This document shows positions 41,936 through 50,112 of a DNA stretch of 50,112 bases, piece after piece. Where the stretch lies: contig JAPLDK010000028.1 of NCBI GenBank assembly GCA_026391775.1, positions 1 through 50,112 of the forward strand, given 5' to 3'. The notes beneath the pieces are model-generated. The model made no database searches and was not told the DNA's origin. It saw nothing but the letters and a program-made list of their open reading frames with translations. The stretch's first letter is position 1. Each line of letters starts with the position of its first letter. A program made the position numbers and the translations under genes. This stretch comes from Bacteroidota bacterium (lineage in GTDB: Bacteria; Bacteroidota; Bacteroidia; Bacteroidales; FEN-979).

Positions 41936-43504
41936 ATGGAAGACAGAGGGAGCGATCAGAAGAAGGGAAATATGGCGGAAGGTCAGACAAATAAGGACCA
42001 GGCCAGGGGATTGCGCAGGAGAAACAACCCTGCAACGGTATCGGAGGCTTTTTTTGAGCATGGCAAAGTACCTCCCCAGGCAGTGGACCTGGAGGAGGCG
42101 GTTTTGGGTGCTATGATGCTTGAAAACGACAAGCTTGCAGAGGTTATTGAGATACTAAAGCCCGAAGTCTTTTACAAAGAGCAGCACCAGAAGATATATT
42201 CAGCCATATACAGACTGTATGGCAGCAACCAGCCTGTTGACATACTCACCGTCACCGAAGACCTCAGGCAAGCCGGAGAGCTGGAGATCGTGGGAGGCGC
42301 GTATTACATCACAAACCTCACCAACAGGGTTGCATCTGCCGCGAATATTGAGTTCCATACCAGGATCATATTGCAGAAGTATATACAGAGGGAGCTGATC
42401 AGGATTTCTTCGGAGATCATAAAGGATGCCTATGAGGATTCAGCCGATGTGTTTGACCTCCTTGACAAAGCCGAGACCGGATTATTTTCCATCAGCGAAA
42501 GCAGTATCGGCAAGACATACATGGATATGCAATCCATCATCAAAGAAGCTATTCGTGAGATTACCGCCGCCCGGGGCCACGAAGGGTCACTTCGGGGAGT
42601 GGGATCGGGATTTACAGAGCTTGACCGGATCACTTCAGGTTGGCAGAAGTCGGATCTGATCATTATTGCCTCTCGTCCGGGTATGGGCAAAACTGCTTTT
42701 GCCCTAACCATGGCCAGGAATGCGGCAATTGATTTTAAAAAACCTGTGGCTGTATTCTCATTGGAAATGTCGGCAGTGCAGCTGGTTACCCGTCTGATCT
42801 CTTCCGAAACAGAAATTCCCCAGGAAAAGCTGAGAAAGGGGAGCATGGAAGAATACGAATGGAAACAGCTTAACGTCAGGATCGGGAACCTTCTCGATGC
42901 ACCAATATATCTTGATGATACTGCTGCACTTTCAATCTTCGACCTCCGGGCCAAGTCAAGAAGGCTTAAGGCCAGGCACGACGTCCAGCTGATCGTTGTG
43001 GACTATCTGCAGCTGATGCAGGGGAGCCATGAGGCCAAGGGGAACCGGGAACAGGAGATCAGCAGCATTTCCAGGGGGTTAAAGAGCCTGGCCAAAGAAC
43101 TTAACGTACCCGTGATCGCCCTTTCCCAGCTCAGCCGTGCACCTGAGAAACGCTCTGCAGCAGCAAAACCTATACTTTCCGACCTTCGCGAATCAGGCTC
43201 CATCGAGCAGGATGCCGATATGGTCATGTTCATTTACCGACCTGAATACTACAAGATCGATGTGGATGAACACGGGGATTCGACATCCGGCATGGCTGAA
43301 GTGAGCATTGCAAAGAACCGTAACGGCCCCCTGAAGGATATTCCTTTGAAGTTTATTTCCAAATTTGCCAAGTTCACCGATATTGAGCAGGAGTATAATG
43401 CGGCTAATACTATTTCGGCCAATACATCGTTTGATGGTTCAGTGCGGACCCGCACCATCATGTCGAAAATGAATGACAATGACCAGCCGGATATGCCGTT
43501 TTAA
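41936..43504 (+). CDS. dnaB: Replicative DNA helicase DnaB
   Basis: A 522-residue hexameric 5'-3' helicase that unwinds DNA at the fork. The N-terminal domain starts at VPPQAVDLEEAVLGAMMLEND; the RecA-like domain has Walker A SRPGMGKTAF (about 246-255, K252), the FSLEMS motif, Walker B LIVVDYLQLM, QEISSISRGLKSLAKELNVPVIALSQLSR and the arginine-finger region KNRNGP. No intein. The first ~35 residues are a charged extension (SDQKKGNMAEGQTNKDQARG) before the conserved domain, so the start may be ATG 41936 or ATG 41972. The next gene overlaps its end by 32 bases. Confidence 0.96.
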   Translation: MEDRGSDQKKGNMAEGQTNKDQARGLRRRNNPATVSEAFFEHGKVPPQAVDLEEAVLGAMMLENDKLAEVIEILKPEVFYKEQHQKIYSAIYRLYGSNQPVDILTVTEDLRQAGELEIVGGAYYITNLTNRVASAANIEFHTRIILQKYIQRELIRISSEIIKDAYEDSADVFDLLDKAETGLFSISESSIGKTYMDMQSIIKEAIREITAARGHEGSLRGVGSGFTELDRITSGWQKSDLIIIASRPGMGKTAFALTMARNAAIDFKKPVAVFSLEMSAVQLVTRLISSETEIPQEKLRKGSMEEYEWKQLNVRIGNLLDAPIYLDDTAALSIFDLRAKSRRLKARHDVQLIVVDYLQLMQGSHEAKGNREQEISSISRGLKSLAKELNVPVIALSQLSRAPEKRSAAAKPILSDLRESGSIEQDADMVMFIYRPEYYKIDVDEHGDSTSGMAEVSIAKNRNGPLKDIPLKFISKFAKFTDIEQEYNAANTISANTSFDGSVRTRTIMSKMNDNDQPDMPF

Positions 43505-44765
43505 AAACAAGCTGATACTTTTCGCTTTTCTTCTTCTGTTATCTGTCCCTGTTAAGGCAGCTTACCTCCTGTTACCAATGGATGAAGCTCAAAAGAACCA
43601 TCTCAAAGCGTACGGCATTGCATTCTGGGTTTTAGAGAAGGAAGTGGAGGTGGACTGGCTCCTGAATTACCGCGGAGGAAGTTTTCTAATTCAGTACAGC
43701 AAGCAGATTGAGAACGAATGCAATATTCGGGGAGTGACCTTCCAGGCCCTGGCTGATGCCCAGGTTGATGCCATAATGCAGGAAATTGCAGATCCTCAGA
43801 TAAATATGGAAAGGATCAAACTTCACAAGGCTCCAAAAATTGCGGTTTATTCACCTAAGAACAAAAGGCCCTGGGATGATGCGGTTACGCTTGTTCTTAC
43901 CTATGCCGAGATCCCTTATAAAATTATATATGACGAAGAAGTCCTTACAGGCCTGCTGCCCCTGTATGACTGGCTCCATATGCACCATGAGGATTTTACC
44001 GGGCAGTATGGCAAGTTCTGGGCAGCCTATAAAAATTTTCCATGGTACCAGGAAGATGTTCAGCTGCAGGAAGAATCGGCACATAAGTTCGGCTATCCTA
44101 AAGTTTCACAAATGAAACTGGCTGTAGCTCAGAAGATACGGGATTTTGTTGCCGGTGGGGGGTACTTGTTTTCGATGTGTTCGGCTCCCGACAGCTACGA
44201 TGTTGCCCTGTCGGCCGAAGGCCTTGACATTTGCGACGTCATGTTCGACGGGGACCCGATGGACCAGTTGGCCGACAGTAAACTGGATTTCCAGAAATGC
44301 TTTGCCTTCCAGGATTTCAGGCTGGTTCACAATCCTTATGAATACGAGATTTCATCAATCGACGTTACAGACACCAGGCCTAAAAACCTAAACTGGAATA
44401 ATGATTTTTTCTCTCTTTTCGAATTCTCTGCCAAATGGGATCCAGTACCCACGATGCTTTGTCAGGATCACGAAACCCTGATCCACGGGTTTATGGGTCA
44501 GACCACTGCATTTAACGAAAAATACGTTAAGCCCAGTGTCCTTATCCTCGGTGAAAACAAATCGCTAGGGGAAGCCAGGTATATTCACGGAGATTTCGGG
44601 AAAGGCACATGGACCTTCCTGGGAGGCCATGACCCCGAAGACTACCAGCACCTCGTTGGCGACCCCCCTACCGATCTTAACCTGCATCCCAATTCACCGG
44701 GATACCGGCTGATACTAAATAATGTATTGTTTCCTGCTGCGAAAAAAGAGAAGAGAAAGACGTGA
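43473..44765 (+). CDS. Secreted protein of a Bacteroidota family often mislabelled asparagine synthetase B
   Basis: A 430-residue protein with a signal peptide (about 12-29, ending VPVKA). The mature N-terminus LLLPMDEAQKNHLKAYGIAFWVLEKEVEVDWLLNYRGGSF is a strongly conserved family block; KIAVYSPKNKRPWDDAVTLVLTYAEIPYKIIYDEEVL and YDWLHMHHEDFTGQYG follow, then FVAGGGYLFSMCSAPDSYD and GGHDPEDYQH. The last segments recall glutamine-amidotransferase-like (ThuA-type) folds. I see no asparagine synthetase motif (no N-terminal catalytic Cys after Met, no SGGxDS loop), so that label is not supported. The function is unknown. The start lies inside dnaB (32-base overlap); ATG 43479 is an alternative. 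Confidence 0.75.
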   Translation: MTMTSRICRFKNKLILFAFLLLLSVPVKAAYLLLPMDEAQKNHLKAYGIAFWVLEKEVEVDWLLNYRGGSFLIQYSKQIENECNIRGVTFQALADAQVDAIMQEIADPQINMERIKLHKAPKIAVYSPKNKRPWDDAVTLVLTYAEIPYKIIYDEEVLTGLLPLYDWLHMHHEDFTGQYGKFWAAYKNFPWYQEDVQLQEESAHKFGYPKVSQMKLAVAQKIRDFVAGGGYLFSMCSAPDSYDVALSAEGLDICDVMFDGDPMDQLADSKLDFQKCFAFQDFRLVHNPYEYEISSIDVTDTRPKNLNWNNDFFSLFEFSAKWDPVPTMLCQDHETLIHGFMGQTTAFNEKYVKPSVLILGENKSLGEARYIHGDFGKGTWTFLGGHDPEDYQHLVGDPPTDLNLHPNSPGYRLILNNVLFPAAKKEKRKT

Positions 44766-44775
44766 GCCAGCGAGA

Positions 44776-45630
44776 TCAGAAGCTCAGTTTTTTCCTGTTA
44801 ATCCACCATTCAAAGATACTTCCTTCAAAATTATACGTGACCCGGTCATTGCATTTGGCCTGGTTCACGTACTCTATGGTACCTGTTGTTACCTGCAGGG
44901 AAGGTGTTGACAGCTGCATGACGCCTGAACGTATCCAGGGGCAGTAAAGGTTGTCAACCAGGGGTTCGCTTATCTGAAATGAAAAGCCATAATTGCTGGA
45001 CGATAAACCAATGGCTGAACCGGAAATAGTAAGTGGCATCAGGCTGTCGGGCAGGATCTTAAGGATTGGAGGGATGCTGTATTCCAGGTTTGAGTTCCAC
45101 CTGGTTGAGAGAAGCGAATCTTTTGTTATCAGCAGGCCATTTATAAAAGAAACATAGGTTGTGATACTTCCTGAGGATAAGCCATGGTTCACAAGGCTAT
45201 CCTTTCCAATGAACTGCCGGGAATCCTCGGAATATTTCCGGAAAGTAATGATTGCGACAGTCCCGGCAGAAAAAAAATCTCCGTTGAGATTAATGATAAT
45301 ATTTCCGTTTCTGAGCACGGTGTCGGCACAATATTTATTTTGATAAAAAACAGAAAACCGCCTAACAACACTATTGTATGTAATAATGGCCTTGTCGATG
45401 GTGCCAACACCCTGGTGCATTATTGTTGTATCGAGATTCGCCTTGAGAAGGAGTCCGAAAGTATGAAACAACCCCCGTTCCGTAAAAACTATATCATCGG
45501 CAACATTCAGATTGGGACTAAGATCAAAGGAAGAATTTTTCTTTTTACATCCGGCGGCAGCCGTAAGCAGTATAATTGCAGTTAAAACTATGCCTTTGGC
45601 AAGGCTCGCTCTATTTAGAGGTTTGATCAT
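44776..45630 (-). CDS. Lipoprotein of unknown function
   Basis: A 284-residue protein with a signal peptide and lipobox (LLTAAAGC, C28), followed by KKKN and a predicted beta-rich body: IDKAIITYNSVVRRFSVFYQNKYCADTVLRNGNIIINLNGDF, GLSSGSITTYVSFINGLLI, TGTIEYVNQAKCNDRVTYNFEGSIFEWWI. I do not recognise a domain. It is the last gene of a minus-strand unit and its start overlaps the folA stop by four bases, so it is translated from the same transcript, but a link to folate or thymidylate metabolism is not evident. It may be a peripheral cell-surface protein. Confidence 0.7.
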   Translation of the reverse strand: MIKPLNRASLAKGIVLTAIILLTAAAGCKKKNSSFDLSPNLNVADDIVFTERGLFHTFGLLLKANLDTTIMHQGVGTIDKAIITYNSVVRRFSVFYQNKYCADTVLRNGNIIINLNGDFFSAGTVAIITFRKYSEDSRQFIGKDSLVNHGLSSGSITTYVSFINGLLITKDSLLSTRWNSNLEYSIPPILKILPDSLMPLTISGSAIGLSSSNYGFSFQISEPLVDNLYCPWIRSGVMQLSTPSLQVTTGTIEYVNQAKCNDRVTYNFEGSIFEWWINRKKLSF

Positions 45631-46115
45631 TTTTTACGTTTGTAATTCTCATAAGAGAAGGCAAACCCAAGCCCTTCGTCAAATGGAAAATCCTCTTTTG
45701 ATATCAGGTTCCACCCGGCAAAGTTTATCTCCGGAAAGAAAACATCTCCCTCATAGGGTTTATGTACCCTTGTGAGGTAAAGGCAGTGAGCCAGTGGAAG
45801 GAACTGCCTGTAAACGGAAGCACCACCAATAATAAAATTTTCTTCAGCCGGGCTACATTTGGCTACTGCATCTTCAATTGAATAAGCCATGACACAGCCT
45901 TCAATGATTTCACCGGGGATATCAGTAATTACAAGGCTTCTGCGGTTATGCAAAGGACGTTTAGGCAAAGAATAATAGGTGCGTTTTCCCATTATAATGG
46001 TATGCCCTCCTGTGATCTGTTTAAAACGTTTCAGGTCCTCGGGAATATGCCAGAGAAGGTCGTTATCCTTCCCAATGGCCAGGTTCTCGGCAATTGCCAC
46101 AATGATTGAAAGCAT
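45627..46115 (-). CDS. folA: Dihydrofolate reductase
   Basis: A 162-residue enzyme reducing dihydrofolate to tetrahydrofolate with NADPH. The motifs are at canonical places: MLSIIVAIAENLAIGKDNDLLWHIPEDLKRFKQITGGHTIIMGKRTYYSLPKRPLHNRRSLVIT, listed here as adjacent short blocks, with the active-site acid D27 in PEDLKRF as in E. coli and the GGxxxY segment (IIGGASVYRQFLP). It lies nine bases after thyA and overlaps the lipoprotein gene, forming a classical thyA-folA pair. Confidence 0.95.
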   Translation of the reverse strand: MLSIIVAIAENLAIGKDNDLLWHIPEDLKRFKQITGGHTIIMGKRTYYSLPKRPLHNRRSLVITDIPGEIIEGCVMAYSIEDAVAKCSPAEENFIIGGASVYRQFLPLAHCLYLTRVHKPYEGDVFFPEINFAGWNLISKEDFPFDEGLGFAFSYENYKRKK

Positions 46116-46124
46116 GGTACAAAA

Positions 46125-46919
46125 TTAAACAGAAATTTCACCCTTGATATGCGGGTGTGACTGATAATCGCTCAAAGTAAAATCTTCAAATCTGAAATTA
46201 AGGATGTTGTTCACCTCAGGGTTGATGTTCATTTTTGGAAGGGGGAACGGCTTCCTGGTAAGCTGAAGATTTACCTGTTCAATATGGTTGAGGTAGATAT
46301 GGGCATCGCCAAGTGTGTGAACAAATTCTCCCGGTTTCAGCCCTGTGACCTGGGCCAACATCATAAGCAGCATCGCATAGGAAGCAATGTTGAATGGCAC
46401 GCCAAGGAAGATGTCGCAGGAACGCTGGTACATCTGGCACGAAAGTTTCCCGTTCGCGACATAGAACTGGAACATGAGGTGGCAAGGCGGCAGGGCCATA
46501 AGGTCAAGCTCACCAACATTCCAGGCGCTTACAATATGCCTGCGTGAATCGGGGTTCTTTTTAATTGACTCAACAACCTGTTTTATCTGGTCGATATGAG
46601 TGCCGTCATGTTTGGGCCAGAACCGCCACTGATAGCCATAAACAGGGCCAAGCTCACCATCGGGTTTTGCCCATTCGTCCCAGATTGTTACCTTGTTCTC
46701 GTGAAGGTACTTTATGTTTGTTGAGCCCTGGAGGAACCATAAAAGTTCATGGAGAATTGAGCGAAGGTGAAGTTTCTTGGTAGTCATCATGGGAAAGCCG
46801 TCGGCCAGGTTAAACCGCATCTGGTAACCAAATACACTCAATGTGCCGGTACCCGTTCGGTCTTCCTTTTTCACTCCGTTCTTTAATACAAAATCAAGCA
46901 GGTCAAGATATTGTTGCAT
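46125..46919 (-). CDS. thyA: Thymidylate synthase (ThyA type)
   Basis: A 264-residue enzyme making dTMP from dUMP with methylene-tetrahydrofolate, the same length as E. coli ThyA. The nucleophile is C146 in [13 protein letters not shown], matching E. coli numbering; [33 protein letters not shown], the phosphate-binding [10 protein letters not shown] and [18 protein letters not shown] are all present. It sits three bases after the DUF151 nuclease gene and is followed by folA, which regenerates its folate product. Confidence 0.97.
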   Translation of the reverse strand: MQQYLDLLDFVLKNGVKKEDRTGTGTLSVFGYQMRFNLADGFPMMTTKKLHLRSILHELLWFLQGSTNIKYLHENKVTIWDEWAKPDGELGPVYGYQWRFWPKHDGTHIDQIKQVVESIKKNPDSRRHIVSAWNVGELDLMALPPCHLMFQFYVANGKLSCQMYQRSCDIFLGVPFNIASYAMLLMMLAQVTGLKPGEFVHTLGDAHIYLNHIEQVNLQLTRKPFPLPKMNINPEVNNILNFRFEDFTLSDYQSHPHIKGEISV

Positions 46920-46922
46920 GTG

Positions 46923-47519
46923 TTATTTCCTGGTCTTGTTACGGCGGTTCAACTCATCCCTGATCCGGGAAGCCTTTTCATACTCCTCATTTTCGATGGC
47001 AGCCTGTAAAATCTCCTTGAGTTCGGCCACAGACTGGCCTGAGAATTCCTGTTTTGATGATACCTTTGGAAGTGATTCCGGGTTCAGGGCAGCTGGTGTA
47101 TCAGTATCCTCTTCTACCATGATGGAGGCGGCTTTCATGATATCCTCATAAGTATATATCGGGCAACTGAACCTGAGTGCAAGAGCAATGGCGTCAGATG
47201 TACGGGAATCCACTTCCTCCACCCTGCTGCCATCACTGCAGACCAGCTGGGCATAAAAGACACCCTCCTGGAATTTGTTTATTATAATCTCACGGACTTC
47301 AATGCCGAAAGCATCTGCAAAATATTTAAAAAGGTCGTGGGTCAGGGGCCTGGGTGTTTTGATTTTTTCCAGTTCAATAGCAATTGCCTGGGCTTCAAAA
47401 CCTCCGATAATTATCGGGAGCCTGCGCTTCCCGTCTTTCTCACCAAGGATCAGAGCATAGGCCCCAGTCTGAGACTGGCTGTATGACATACCAATGATTT
47501 CGAGGCGGATCTTCTCCAT
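46923..47519 (-). CDS. DUF151 bifunctional-nuclease family protein with C-terminal UVR motif
   Basis: A 198-residue protein. The first ~130 residues are the DUF151 (bifunctional nuclease) domain: LPIIIGGFEAQAIAIELE, TPRPLTHDLFKYFADAFGIEV and VDSRTSDAIALALRFSCPIYTYEDIM. The last ~40 residues are a UvrB/UvrC (UVR) motif: ELKEILQAAIENEEYEKASRIRDELNRRN, a helical hairpin for protein binding. Homologues show Mg/Ca-dependent nuclease activity on DNA and RNA in some reports; here this is inferred. The start at 47519 is set by the family start MEKIRLEIIGMSYS and by the -7 box at 47543-47550. It is first in the nuclease-thyA-folA-lipoprotein unit. Confidence 0.92.
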   Translation of the reverse strand: MEKIRLEIIGMSYSQSQTGAYALILGEKDGKRRLPIIIGGFEAQAIAIELEKIKTPRPLTHDLFKYFADAFGIEVREIIINKFQEGVFYAQLVCSDGSRVEEVDSRTSDAIALALRFSCPIYTYEDIMKAASIMVEEDTDTPAALNPESLPKVSSKQEFSGQSVAELKEILQAAIENEEYEKASRIRDELNRRNKTRK

Positions 47520-47542
47520 CAGGCCGATTTGGATTCGTAGTA

Positions 47543-47550
47543 CAAAATTA
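47543..47550 (-). promoter_or_regulatory. -7 promoter element for the DUF151-thyA-folA unit
   Basis: Minus-strand TAATTTTG fits TAnnTTTG, 24 bases before the ATG at 47519. Confidence 0.5.
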
Positions 47551-47602
47551 CATCTAATCTTCCGGATTTTAAATAAATTCATAATGAAAAAAGTATCTTT
47601 TA

Positions 47603-47634
47603 ATTGGATTGTTTAAAAAACCTTTATAAATTTG
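47603..47634 (+). promoter_or_regulatory. Promoter of the membrane pyrophosphatase gene
   Basis: ATTG (47603-47606), 20-base spacer, TAAATTTG (47627-47634). It is close to the TTTG-N19-21-TAnnTTTG consensus and gives a leader of about 20 bases to the ATG at 47661. Confidence 0.6.
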
Positions 47635-47660
47635 GGGTCTCAACATGTAATTTTTTTCAT

Positions 47661-50072
47661 ATGAAAAGATTGGCTATATTATTTGCGGCCCTGATGCTGC
47701 CTTTTTCGATGTTTGCTTCAGAAGCAGACCTCAAAATACCCTCTCTCACATCAGATCAAAACCATTTGCTGATGTTTGGGTTTGTTATTATTTTGTTGGG
47801 TATGTTATTCGGTTACTACCAGTTTACCAAGGTAAGAAGGCTGAAGGCCCACCAGTCCATGCTGGATGTGGCAAAGATCATTTTTGAAACCTGCAAGACT
47901 TACCTTTGGCAGCAGGGGAAATTTCTTGTGATATTATTTGTGATCATTGGTCTTTGTATCGCATTTTATTTTGGTTTTCTTCAGGCCATGCCATTTGGCG
48001 GAGTCATCCTGATCCTTTCCTGGACCGTTATTGGTATACTGGGTTCTTACAGTGTGGCATGGTTCGGTATCAGGATGAATACCCTGGCCAACAGCCGTAT
48101 GGCTTTTGCTTCACTGGAAAGGAAGCCGATCAAATTACTGAATATCCCTCTTGATGCAGGGATGAGCATAGGTGTTATGCTTATCTGTGTTGAGCTGATC
48201 ATGATGCTTATAATTTTATTGTTTGTTCCGAGGGATTACGCCGGCGCCAGTTTCATTGGTTTTGCCATCGGTGAATCCCTGGGGGCATCTGCGCTTCGTA
48301 TTGCCGGCGGTATATTTACCAAGATCGCCGATATAGGATCCGATCTGATGAAGGTAGTTTTCAAAATCAAGGAAGACGATCCCAGGAATCCCGGAGTTAT
48401 AGCCGATTGTACAGGTGATAATGCTGGCGACAGTGTCGGGCCGACGGCCGACGGTTTTGAAACCTACGGTGTGACCGGTGTTGCCCTTATCTCTTTCATC
48501 GTGTTAGCTGTGGGAGACGTAGAAAACCAGAAACAACTGCTGACCTGGATTTTCGTAATGCGTATTTTGATGGTCATCACTTCGATCACTGCTTTTTACA
48601 TCAACAAAGTCATTTCACAAGCTAAGTACGGGCATAAGGACGATATTGATTTTGAGCGTCCGCTGACCAATCTTGTATGGATAACATCAATCTTATCAAT
48701 CCTTGTCACTTTCGGAGCAAGTTATATGATGATAGGTGATCTCAGAAATAACCTCTGGCTCACACTTTCCATTATAATCAGTTGCGGAACACTTGGTGCA
48801 GCTTTAATTCCGGAATTTACCAAGATTTTTACCAGTCCTAAGTCCAGACATGTCAACGAAGTTGTTACAGCCTCCCGTGAAGGAGGAGCTTCTCTTAACA
48901 TCCTTTCAGGTCTTGTGGCTGGGAATTTCAGCGCATTCTGGCAGGGTATGGTTTTCCTTGTTTTGATGTTTATTGCATATGTAACGAGTAAGTACGGACT
49001 GGATGCTTTTATGATCTACCCGGCAATTTTTTCATTCGGCCTTGTCGCATTCGGATTCCTTGGAATGGGGCCGGTAACGATAGCCGTTGACAGTTATGGC
49101 CCGGTGACCGACAATGCCCAGAGTGTTTACGAGCTTTCCCTGATTGAAGAGAATAAAGAAGAAGCATCCAGGGAGATTGAGAAAGAATTCGGATTTAAAC
49201 CCGATTTTGAAAATGCCAAGCATTACCTTGAAGCCAACGATGGTGCAGGTAATACCTTTAAAGCAACAGCCAAACCTGTACTTATTGGAACCGCTGTGGT
49301 AGGTGCCACAACAATGATCTTCTCCCTGATCCTTCTTATCAGGAACAAATTCGGGATTGCCCCGGAAGCTATTCTGAATGTTCTTAACCCTTATACGATC
49401 CTTGGATTTCTAATGGGTGGTGCAGTGATCTACTGGTTCACCGGAGCTTCTATTCAGGCTGTAACTACAGGCGCTTACCGTGCAGTAGAATATATCAAGA
49501 AGAACATCCGGCTTGATGAAAATGCCGAGAAAAAGGCATCGGTGGAAACTTCCAAGGAAGTGGTCAAAATTTGTACTCAATATGCCCAAACAGGTATGTT
49601 CAATATCTTTATTGCAATTTTCTCCTTTGCGCTTGCCATAGCTTTTTTATCGGGGTATCAGGATACCAATTTCCTGGCAGGCAATCCTCTGCGTTATCCT
49701 GCAGCCTCATTTTTTGTAAGCTACCTTGTGTCAATTGCTTTCTTCGGATTATTTCAGGCAATGTTCATGGCCAATGCCGGGGGTGCCTGGGATAATGCCA
49801 AGAAAGTCGTGGAAGTCGATCTGAAAGAAAAGGGGACTCCCCTGCACGATGCTGCTGTGGTTGGTGATACTGTTGGAGATCCGTTTAAAGACACTTCATC
49901 GGTTGCCTTAAATCCTATCATTAAATTCACTACTTTATTCGGGCTTCTGGCTATGGAAATTGCAATTTCGGAAAGCTTCTTCAGCCTTGCGCCCTATATA
50001 GGTGCCGTTTTCTTTGCTATTGCATTGTATTTTGTCTACCGTTCCTTCTATAATATGAGAATAAGGAAATAA
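47661..50072 (+). CDS. hppA: Membrane-bound ion-translocating pyrophosphatase
   Basis: An 803-residue polytopic pump that couples PPi hydrolysis to H+ or Na+ export. The PPi/Mg site is DDPRNPGVIADCTGDNAGDSVG (239-260; the usual form is ...ADNVGDNVGD), continuing TADGFETYGVTG. The second acidic site is AWDNAKKVVE and DAAVVGDTVGDPFKDTSSVALNP near the C-terminus. At the position that sets K+ dependence the sequence is GNTFKATAKP with Lys534, which in known families indicates a K+-independent enzyme. The N-terminal helix (about 3-20) resembles a signal. The start ATG 47661 is favoured over the upstream TTG at 47604 by the promoter. The last 40 bases after the stop show only a weak hairpin. Confidence 0.93.
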   Translation: MKRLAILFAALMLPFSMFASEADLKIPSLTSDQNHLLMFGFVIILLGMLFGYYQFTKVRRLKAHQSMLDVAKIIFETCKTYLWQQGKFLVILFVIIGLCIAFYFGFLQAMPFGGVILILSWTVIGILGSYSVAWFGIRMNTLANSRMAFASLERKPIKLLNIPLDAGMSIGVMLICVELIMMLIILLFVPRDYAGASFIGFAIGESLGASALRIAGGIFTKIADIGSDLMKVVFKIKEDDPRNPGVIADCTGDNAGDSVGPTADGFETYGVTGVALISFIVLAVGDVENQKQLLTWIFVMRILMVITSITAFYINKVISQAKYGHKDDIDFERPLTNLVWITSILSILVTFGASYMMIGDLRNNLWLTLSIIISCGTLGAALIPEFTKIFTSPKSRHVNEVVTASREGGASLNILSGLVAGNFSAFWQGMVFLVLMFIAYVTSKYGLDAFMIYPAIFSFGLVAFGFLGMGPVTIAVDSYGPVTDNAQSVYELSLIEENKEEASREIEKEFGFKPDFENAKHYLEANDGAGNTFKATAKPVLIGTAVVGATTMIFSLILLIRNKFGIAPEAILNVLNPYTILGFLMGGAVIYWFTGASIQAVTTGAYRAVEYIKKNIRLDENAEKKASVETSKEVVKICTQYAQTGMFNIFIAIFSFALAIAFLSGYQDTNFLAGNPLRYPAASFFVSYLVSIAFFGLFQAMFMANAGGAWDNAKKVVEVDLKEKGTPLHDAAVVGDTVGDPFKDTSSVALNPIIKFTTLFGLLAMEIAISESFFSLAPYIGAVFFAIALYFVYRSFYNMRIRK

Positions 50073-50112
50073 GGCAATTGCTTCAAAAGAAGGTACAATT
50101 GATTCATTAAAA

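Noticed and set aside
43473..44765. Asparagine synthetase B label
   Set aside because: No catalytic N-terminal Cys and no ATP-pyrophosphatase SGGxDS loop are present; the protein is secreted.
47604..47660. Upstream TTG start for the membrane pyrophosphatase
   Set aside because: The promoter -7 box (47627-47634) lies downstream of that TTG, so it would not be in the transcript; the ATG at 47661 begins a proper hydrophobic N-terminus.
50073..50112. Possible terminator after the pyrophosphatase
   Set aside because: Only a 4-bp CTTC/GAAG stem and no T-run are visible before the window ends.

Overview
The window looks like chromosomal DNA of a Bacteroidota bacterium, most likely a Bacteroidales-type lineage. 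The evidence is a type IX secretion (T9SS) C-terminal sorting domain at the left edge, ribosomal protein THX, PorT-like and FadL/OMPP1-like outer-membrane proteins, many lipoproteins, LpxK plus two lipid A deacylase families, and at least eighteen TAnnTTTG promoter elements (the Bacteroidota -7 box) placed just upstream of starts. Starts rarely show a Shine-Dalgarno sequence, which also fits. Coding density is very high and nearly all genes are core housekeeping or envelope genes. I see no prophage, insertion sequence, CRISPR array, integrase or tRNA gene.

Left part (1-14.3 kb): end of a T9SS-secreted protein; a RecQ helicase with unusual domain order; a SAM methyltransferase divergent from a 3-methyladenine glycosylase; a beta-barrel protein; HU; a TPR membrane protein with fmt; trmH; THX and rsmG; an OPT oligopeptide transporter with a PqqD-like partner; a small accessory islet (a broken FISUMP-domain fragment, a DUF5674 gene and an unknown small gene); pepD; and rpmH (L34).

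Middle (14.3-32.4 kb): a YfhO membrane protein overlapping a glycosyltransferase; a MATE exporter; the RNase P RNA gene rnpB, directly followed by wecB; gyrB; a MacA-MacB-TolC-like efflux operon that has a permease but no ATPase; a 2-Cys peroxiredoxin convergent with mazG; a PagL-like lipid A deacylase overlapping a DUF2807 lipoprotein; and proS.

Right part (32.4-50.1 kb): a Tyr/Gly/Trp-rich repeat lipoprotein; a FadL-like porin; a minus-strand operon Nif3 - C4 zinc ribbon - TPR protein; an orphan response regulator; lpxK followed by an LpxR-like lipid A 3'-O-deacylase; dnaB overlapping a secreted protein of a family usually mislabelled asparagine synthetase B; a minus-strand nucleotide operon (DUF151 nuclease - thyA - folA - lipoprotein); and a membrane-bound pyrophosphatase.

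Three themes recur. Envelope remodelling: LpxK builds lipid A, and the PagL-like and LpxR-like enzymes could deacylate it at the 3 and 3' positions. Nucleotide hygiene and DNA maintenance: mazG, folA, thyA, recQ, gyrB, dnaB and the MPG glycosylase. Very tight packing: convergent genes often share or abut stop codons in small palindromes, leaving no room for terminators. I did not find a clearly new multi-gene system. The best candidates for a second look are the islet at 11.48-12.48 kb, the lipid A modification genes, and the rnpB-wecB and terminator-start-codon arrangements.
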